Source: Turritopsis dohrnii | Taxonomy: Eukaryota > Cnidaria > Hydrozoa > Anthoathecata > Oceaniidae | Reading direction: 5' to 3' | Length of the DNA stretch: 64,000 nt | NCBI GenBank assembly: GCA_027922465.2 | Contig: BQMF02000266.1 | Span: forward strand, 62,001-126,000 | The notes under the pieces: model-generated | The model's input: the letters and a program-made list of their open reading frames with translations, nothing else | Told to the model about the DNA's origin: nothing | Databases searched by the model: none | Translations under genes and position numbers: made by a program | Shown here: positions 59,742 through 64,000 of the stretch, one piece after another | How the letters are laid out: each line of letters begins with the position of its first letter | Position numbering within the stretch: position 1 is the stretch's first letter

Positions 59742-60817
59742 CGCCCTCTTTTACAAGGTGGGCGCTTATTCAAGAGGGGGCGCTCAATAAATACTGGGCG
59801 CTTATTGAACTTTATGGAAATTACCTGGGCGCTTATTAGATGGGGGCGCTTAATAAATGCTGGGCGCTTAATCGGATATTTACGGTAGTTAAAAAGATTT
59901 TTAGTTTCTTTGATACAAAAGTTGGCAACAAATCATTTCTGAATTTCGATCAGCTCTGGTATCATCCAAACCATTGAAAGCCATCATGTGTGGGTGAACA
60001 TTCTTTACTTGGTCAATATATACGTGTAATTTTTCATGAGTAAGAGAATCCTTTAATTGCAAAAAATGAATTTATCCGTTTTTGTTTTTCAACTAATTTT
60101 TCTTTAGGTGTGTCTTAATTAATGAAAATTTTTTCACAACTTATGTACATTGCGGCTTAATTAATGTGCGGCTGAAATTTGACCATCTTAATTAGGTGCG
60201 CGGTTTAATTTCGTGTAATAAGGTATGTTCTTTCTCTAGCATTTGTATGTTCCATTTGTTTCTGTGAATCCTCAATCAGTAAAAGTCCTGGGAATGAGGT
60301 GATATTTTGTGAAAAACAGAAGCAAAACTAGAATCCTATAAAGTGCCATTTTGTGTTTGTGACACATTATCATGCAAGATGATTGAACTCTGGCAAAGTT
60401 ATTTGTTTCAAAGATATGCTAGGGGATATATGGAATTTTTGTAAAAAAAAATATCATAAAAAAGTTCTTTACATTATTAATATAACCAGTAATTCTTCAC
60501 ACTTATTGCGTTTCAGTATCTTTTATCTGCTTCATCTATTATTTTAGTATTTGTTATGACTTAAGGTTTATGTACATTTTGCTTACCAGACAGGTCTGTT
60601 TATTACAGTGTCTAAAGTTAGCAAGGCTGTCCAAAGTTAGGACGGTTGACAGAATAAAGGGCAATAAACTTGAACAATTCATTCAGGCAGTGTAGTGATG
60701 GTGTACTGTGAATCTTCCTAATTTTGCTGAATGCGAAAAGATTCTGATGATGAATATACTCATAAACTATAGCAGAAACTATAGTTTGATTGACAGGTGT
60801 AGGTTTTTCATTTACAG

Positions 60818-60934
60818 ACAGTTGAATTTGATTTGTGTTCTGAATTAGGAAAATTGACAGTACTGGCTAGTACTTTAAAACTGGCAGCTGCAACTCATGG
60901 CAAGTCTCCTAGTCATGTCAGTACTCTACTCTGA
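60818..60934 (+). CDS. Possible terminal exon of an unrecognised gene
   Basis: After a TTTTTCATTTACAG acceptor the frame reads TVEFDLCSELGKLTVLASTL, KLAAATHGKSPSHVSTLL and TGA (60932-60934). The strong polypyrimidine tract and protein-like helical composition suggest a real last exon. Upstream exons would lie across the nested elements (before 53966) or are too short to see. Family not recognised. Confidence 0.35.
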   Translation, partial: TVEFDLCSELGKLTVLASTLKLAAATHGKSPSHVSTLL

Positions 60935-61741
60935 TGAGGCCTTACACAGGTTTTCTTTATAAGGAGTTGCAAAATCTGGCGTTTTTATTTTTGGATCCTT
61001 TCTAAACTTGTTCTGTTATTTGATCCCAGTCAATTTGTTTGTCAATTCTGCATTCATGAATGGGAGTCCAGCGACACCGTCTTTGCCTCTTCTAGTCTAA
61101 ATTAATAGCACATTTGCTTTTTGTCTGTCTGTCTGCATACTCCATCAGTTATACAAAATTTAATACAAATTTTTTCAGATTTTTTTAACCATAGAAAATG
61201 AAAAATTTTCCCATTAATTGTCATAAACTGGATTTTATATTTTTAGGGTTGGTTAATTGAAAAGTGATTCACCCCACCCATCCTGAAATAGATAAATTCA
61301 GCTATTCCCTTAGTAAAATAATAGTATTTGTATATCTGTTTGCAAGTTTCTGTTAGGGATGAATTTTGTTAAATGGGCCTAGAATTAAGTGGTGCATTGT
61401 GCAGTTATACATAAATTTTTACACTTTTATTTTTAGTAATCAGCAACTGCTTGGTATTGGATCTTCATTTAACTTAATGATTGATGTCCACTTAAATTGG
61501 TAGAAAGAAAAGTTCACCTGCTCGATTAGCCAAACTCGTATGCTTGTAAGAACGTAAGCTGGAGAGTAAAAATTGAAGCTGAAATAAAATCGAGTATCTG
61601 TAATGGCTGTAGTTGTTCTTGTCCATTTGATTTCTGTAAATATTACCCGACTACTAATAAGGTTTTCATTGATCGTTATGGAAACGCGCGGGCGACCTGG
61701 TTTTCTTTCAAAACGTTTACCGATGATTACTCTTTACTTCT

Positions 61742-61927
61742 ATGTTTTATATGAATTTGACTTTGGTACTTCCGTTAGAAAACAATGCGCATGTGATATG
61801 TTATGGCACTTGTTATTCGGCACTTAAGAAATTGTCTTTATGGTCTGCACAGGATATAGATCCAAATATTAAATTAGAGGAAACAACTTATATGTGTAGT
61901 CAGGCTTCTCCAGTTGTCATTCGATGA
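61742..61927 (+). CDS. Possible exon, unrecognised
   Basis: The frame reads LENNAHVICYGTCYSALKKL, SLWSAQ, then DIDPNIKLEETTYMCSQASP and VVIR, stop at 61925-61927. A TCTGCACAG acceptor at 61852 could begin a 25-codon terminal exon. It might equally be 3' UTR. No neighbour supports it. Confidence 0.25.
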   Translation: MFYMNLTLVLPLENNAHVICYGTCYSALKKLSLWSAQDIDPNIKLEETTYMCSQASPVVIR

Positions 61928-62827
61928 CTTACCTATTCAATAGTGCTAACGTAACCTGGTCCTTTCCACCGCATATGGTTTTAATGTATCTTTGTTTTGG
62001 GTGAATAGATTTACATTTTCGATTTGCATGCCTACCAACCAAAAACGGGCGTACCAGGTTTTAAAAAGCAATTCTTTCGTTTTGTAAGTAAGTGATTATA
62101 ATCTTTTGATTTTTGAGCATATATTTTGCGCTGACCTTAAGGCCTATGGGCCTCTTGTTTCTTTTCTTTTCACATGAAAACCGTAGTACATACATCCCAT
62201 TACTTACGAAGTCATCAAGCGAATCGTACTGCTAAAGTAACTGGAAAAAGATTTAACAACGGTGATGGTGATGGTGATGGTTTACAAGTCCCTTACGTAT
62301 TGAAATTCACAGAGAAAAGAATTTTCTATCCATTTTAAAAGAACAGTTAAATATTATAATCTGAAAGAAAAGTACGGTAGTAATTGAAAAAAAAATTGGC
62401 AAAAATGTGACTATATATTTCCCCAAAATTGCGATTTTATAAATTAACATGTGTGCATTGACAACATTAAGAAAGATGTATAATTCCGCCAAATAATTAC
62501 AATGGTTTAGTTACTAGCAAAATGAACCGTATGAAAAGTGTTGTCAAACGTTGTCCTTAAGGGCGGAATTAAATTTGATAAAACAAAAGAATTTATTTTA
62601 AACTGAAATGAAGATGTTCATGGTCAAATGATAAGGTTTCACTTATCACTAAGATTTTCAAATTTCCCTATCCTTTCTTTGCACCATAAAATCAAAAAAA
62701 ACAAACAATGTCATTAAATAGACTCTTACTGTTACTCAGAACATTACAACTAACAACATTTCGCTCTTTCCTTTTTATAAGAAATAAATTAAATTTGAAT
62801 TTAATTTAATTTAATTTGAAGTTATCG
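61928..62827. other. Non-coding, with a short (GGTGAT)n run
   Basis: No gene seen. GGTGATGGTGATGGTGATGG lies at about 62261-62281. GCCTTAAGGCCTATGGGCCTC-like sequence near 62135 resembles the end of a dispersed repeat. Confidence 0.4.
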
Positions 62828-63400
62828 CTAGGCTGACATGAGAAATGACATTAATGGAGAACTAGTGGAATTTGCTTTGGTGGAGGAAGTCTTGTCATTT
62901 GGAGTAGCAAACGAAGGTTTTGAATTTCTCAGGTGTGGAGTTCGCAGTTCCATCAATGACAATGGAGATGAATTCAATGTCTGCGAATTCAATCTTCTTT
63001 TCCTGCTAGTGACGGGGGTATCAAACTGCTTTGATTTATCTAAAGATCTTGAAAAACTTCCTTCATCTTTGTTTCGACTATTGTCTTTCCATCCGCCGCA
63101 TACCTCGGAACGTTCTGATGAACAGTTCAAGCATGTAATAGACAATACTGCTTTTTTACCAGATTTTCTTTTCGTCTTCTTAAACTTTGATATAATTCGA
63201 ACTTTAACAGTATTCGGACCAAATATATTTCCACATGATGTACAGATTTTGTTAACGAAAACATCATCCATTTGTTTTTGCTCATTATCCTCACTTCGAA
63301 CAATCAATTGTTTCGTCAAATAACCTCTCATTGAAGGAACCAAATAAGACAAACATAGGTCAGCTTCTTGCAGATGTTGCATGGTAAGATCTAAAATCAA
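62828..63400 (-). CDS. C18orf21/UPF0711-like protein (main exon)
   Basis: The minus-strand exon encodes up to 190 residues; MQHLQEADLCLSYLVPSM (ATG at 63382) is a likely start, or the exon continues from an upstream one. It reads QLIVRSEDNEQKQMDDVFVN, KICTSCGNIFGPNTVKVRII, SKFKKTKRKSGKKAVLSITC, LNCSSERSEV, then a Ser/Lys-rich tail ending SPLMSFLMSA. Two Cys pairs (C..C 20-30 residues apart, second in VLSITCLNC) and the basic linker match the C18orf21 layout (an RPP21-like, RNase MRP-related family). Zinc binding is inferred. The Ser/Pro tail is typical of low-complexity regions in this family. Confidence 0.5.
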   Translation of the reverse strand: MILDLTMQHLQEADLCLSYLVPSMRGYLTKQLIVRSEDNEQKQMDDVFVNKICTSCGNIFGPNTVKVRIISKFKKTKRKSGKKAVLSITCLNCSSERSEVCGGWKDNSRNKDEGSFSRSLDKSKQFDTPVTSRKRRLNSQTLNSSPLSLMELRTPHLRNSKPSFATPNDKTSSTKANSTSSPLMSFLMSA

Positions 63401-63562
63401 ATTTTCTTCAGAATCTTAACCTCAATATCACTATTTAGCATTAGGTTTGTAAAAAAGAGTTGATGAGATAATGTCAAACCAAAAGGTTTATACTAACATC
63501 CATGTGGCAAAACTCCCTTGAATACATGTAGTAAAGGAATAAAAAACCAAATTCAGAAAGTA

Positions 63563-63673
63563 CCCAGGAAACATCACTACAAGGGAGAGCATTTCTATAG
63601 AAATATACACACTCCTTTAAAAAAAAAAAAAGCTCTTCATTGCAGTGACTTTTTGACGATTATGCCAACTGGG
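63563..63673. mobile_element. Small MITE family M1, copy 4 (inverted)
   Basis: Ends CTTCATTGCAGTGACTTTTT, GACGATTATGCCAACTGGG and contains GAGCATTTCTATAGAAATAT. It is the best inverted match to the 5' end of copy 2 and lies between exons of the minus-strand gene. Confidence 0.55.
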
Positions 63674-63699
63674 TAAATGATCCTTGAAAACTTGGACAG

Positions 63700-64000
63700 A
63701 AAGCTCATTATCTTAGACTGAATCAAGGTTTTCTTCATCAAGTTGGCAAGCATAACAAAAATTCTGAAAAGGACAGCACCAGTTTGTTTACGACTTTCGT
63801 AGTTGCAAGATAAAGATGAATACAATTTTAAAAATTCGTCTCTCTAAAAACATGTATATAAAGACATTATAAAATCCGTAACAGCTCATCCAGTCTACTT
63901 CAGTAGACTTTTAAGCATTCTGCAAAATATCTCCCTAGATTGTTGCTGATACTTGACAAGAAGTTCCCATTGGGCGTCAGTGTATTGTCGCTGATCCAAA
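63700..64000 (-). CDS. Upstream exons of a minus-strand gene (partial)
   Basis: Two minus-strand pieces look like exons. The first, at 64000-63899, reads QYTDAQWELLVKYQQQSREI, FCRMLKSLLK and could end at a GTAGAC donor. The second, from about 63841, reads DEFLKLYSSLSCNYESRKQT, GAVLFRIFVMLANLMKKTLI. They join in phase if the acceptor is TTTTTAGAG. They may be the start of the C18orf21-like gene or of a separate gene; I found no donor that joins them in phase to the exon at 63400. Confidence 0.35.

Larger units (their letters stand above)
54511..59887. mobile_element. Inner TIR element of the nest, 5.4 kb, with zinc-domain ORF
   Basis: TACCGTAAATATCCGAACAA, GCGCCC and the inverted GGGCGCTTAATCGGATATTTACGGTA, edges TA. 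Subterminal GGGCGCTTAATAAATGCTGG repeats at both ends. It holds a RAG1-N-like segment (55368-55679), a further MITE (58095-58498) and otherwise AT-rich decayed DNA. No DDE core is recognised. Confidence 0.65.
54341..60225. mobile_element. Middle TIR element of the nest
   Basis: TACCTTATTATACAAAATTA, AACCGCG (54341 on) is inverted as CGCGGTTTAATTTCGTGTAATAAGGTA ending at 60225, 27 bp with two changes, edges at TA. Subterminal TTAATTAAG and GCGGCTTAATT repeats occur on both sides. Confidence 0.7.
53966..60656. mobile_element. Outer TIR element of a three-layer nest
   Basis: Left TACCGTTGATCGCCCTAACT, TCGGACATCC; right GTGTCTAAAGTTAGCAAGGC, TGTCCAAAGTTAGGACGG (60608-60656). Inverted match of about 45 bp with scattered changes. 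Each end has a double AACTTCGGACA-type motif. The middle element has inserted inside. Confidence 0.6.

Noticed and set aside
1..64000. CRISPR arrays, bacterial operons, intact rRNA or tRNA genes
   Set aside because: None present. The tRNA-like sequences at 19668-19732, 20885-20945 and 27341-27402 are SINE heads, not intact cloverleaf genes.

Overview
This is a eukaryotic, AT-rich, intron-rich window. Coding exons are short, carry GT..AG splice sites, and are separated by introns packed with transposons. The mix (polybromo gene, CR1/L2-group LINE, BEL/Pao LTR element, PIF/Harbinger, pogo/Tigger-like, hAT-like and TIR MITEs, tRNA-derived SINEs) fits an invertebrate animal, most likely a cnidarian. 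The phylum is inference from style and content; nothing here proves it.

Layout. (1) 1-1616, minus strand: first two exons of a small coiled-coil protein gene running off the left edge, with two decayed retroelement scraps nearby (722-904 and 1901-2131). (2) 3086-3400: a MITE. About 3969-7790, minus strand: a decayed, multi-exon pogo/Tigger-like transposase gene. (3) 8949-46270, plus strand: one large gene, the polybromo (PBRM1) subunit of PBAF-type SWI/SNF remodellers. I rebuilt 38 coding exons with consistent phases, giving about 1,617 residues: five bromodomains, two BAH domains, an HMG box, two C2H2 fingers and the conserved C-terminal domain. (4) Its introns hold most of the mobile DNA. 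Intron 4 has a long-TIR MITE, a nearly complete LINE (10749-14147) and a hAT-like element. Intron 9 has a TIR element, a SINE and two copies of a small MITE family. Intron 17 has a foldback element with a palindrome of about 1.36 kb. Intron 18 has a deleted Harbinger. Intron 32 (11.9 kb) has a complete two-gene Harbinger (32606-35432) and a complete BEL/Pao retrotransposon with apparently identical LTRs (35690-43560), itself inserted in a pogo-type MITE. (5) 46492-48781: a hAT-like element with a nested MITE, then a compact three-exon gene of unknown function (48875-50544). (6) 50998-53040: a run of pogo-type MITEs. (7) 53966-60656: three concentric TIR elements nested like Russian dolls. The innermost carries a zinc-binding segment resembling the N-terminal zinc region of RAG1. 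(8) 60818-61927: two possible terminal exons. (9) 62828-64000, minus strand: a gene resembling C18orf21/UPF0711, plus exons that may belong to it or to a neighbour.

Most notable. The LINE protein starts with a signal-peptide-like stretch followed by a 2A-type ribosome-skipping motif, before its PHD finger, endonuclease and reverse transcriptase. Polybromo has lost its first bromodomain, and two of the remaining five lack the acetyl-lysine-contacting Asn. One polybromo exon has duplicated, in-frame 3' splice sites. All calls come from reading the sequence; no database search was run.
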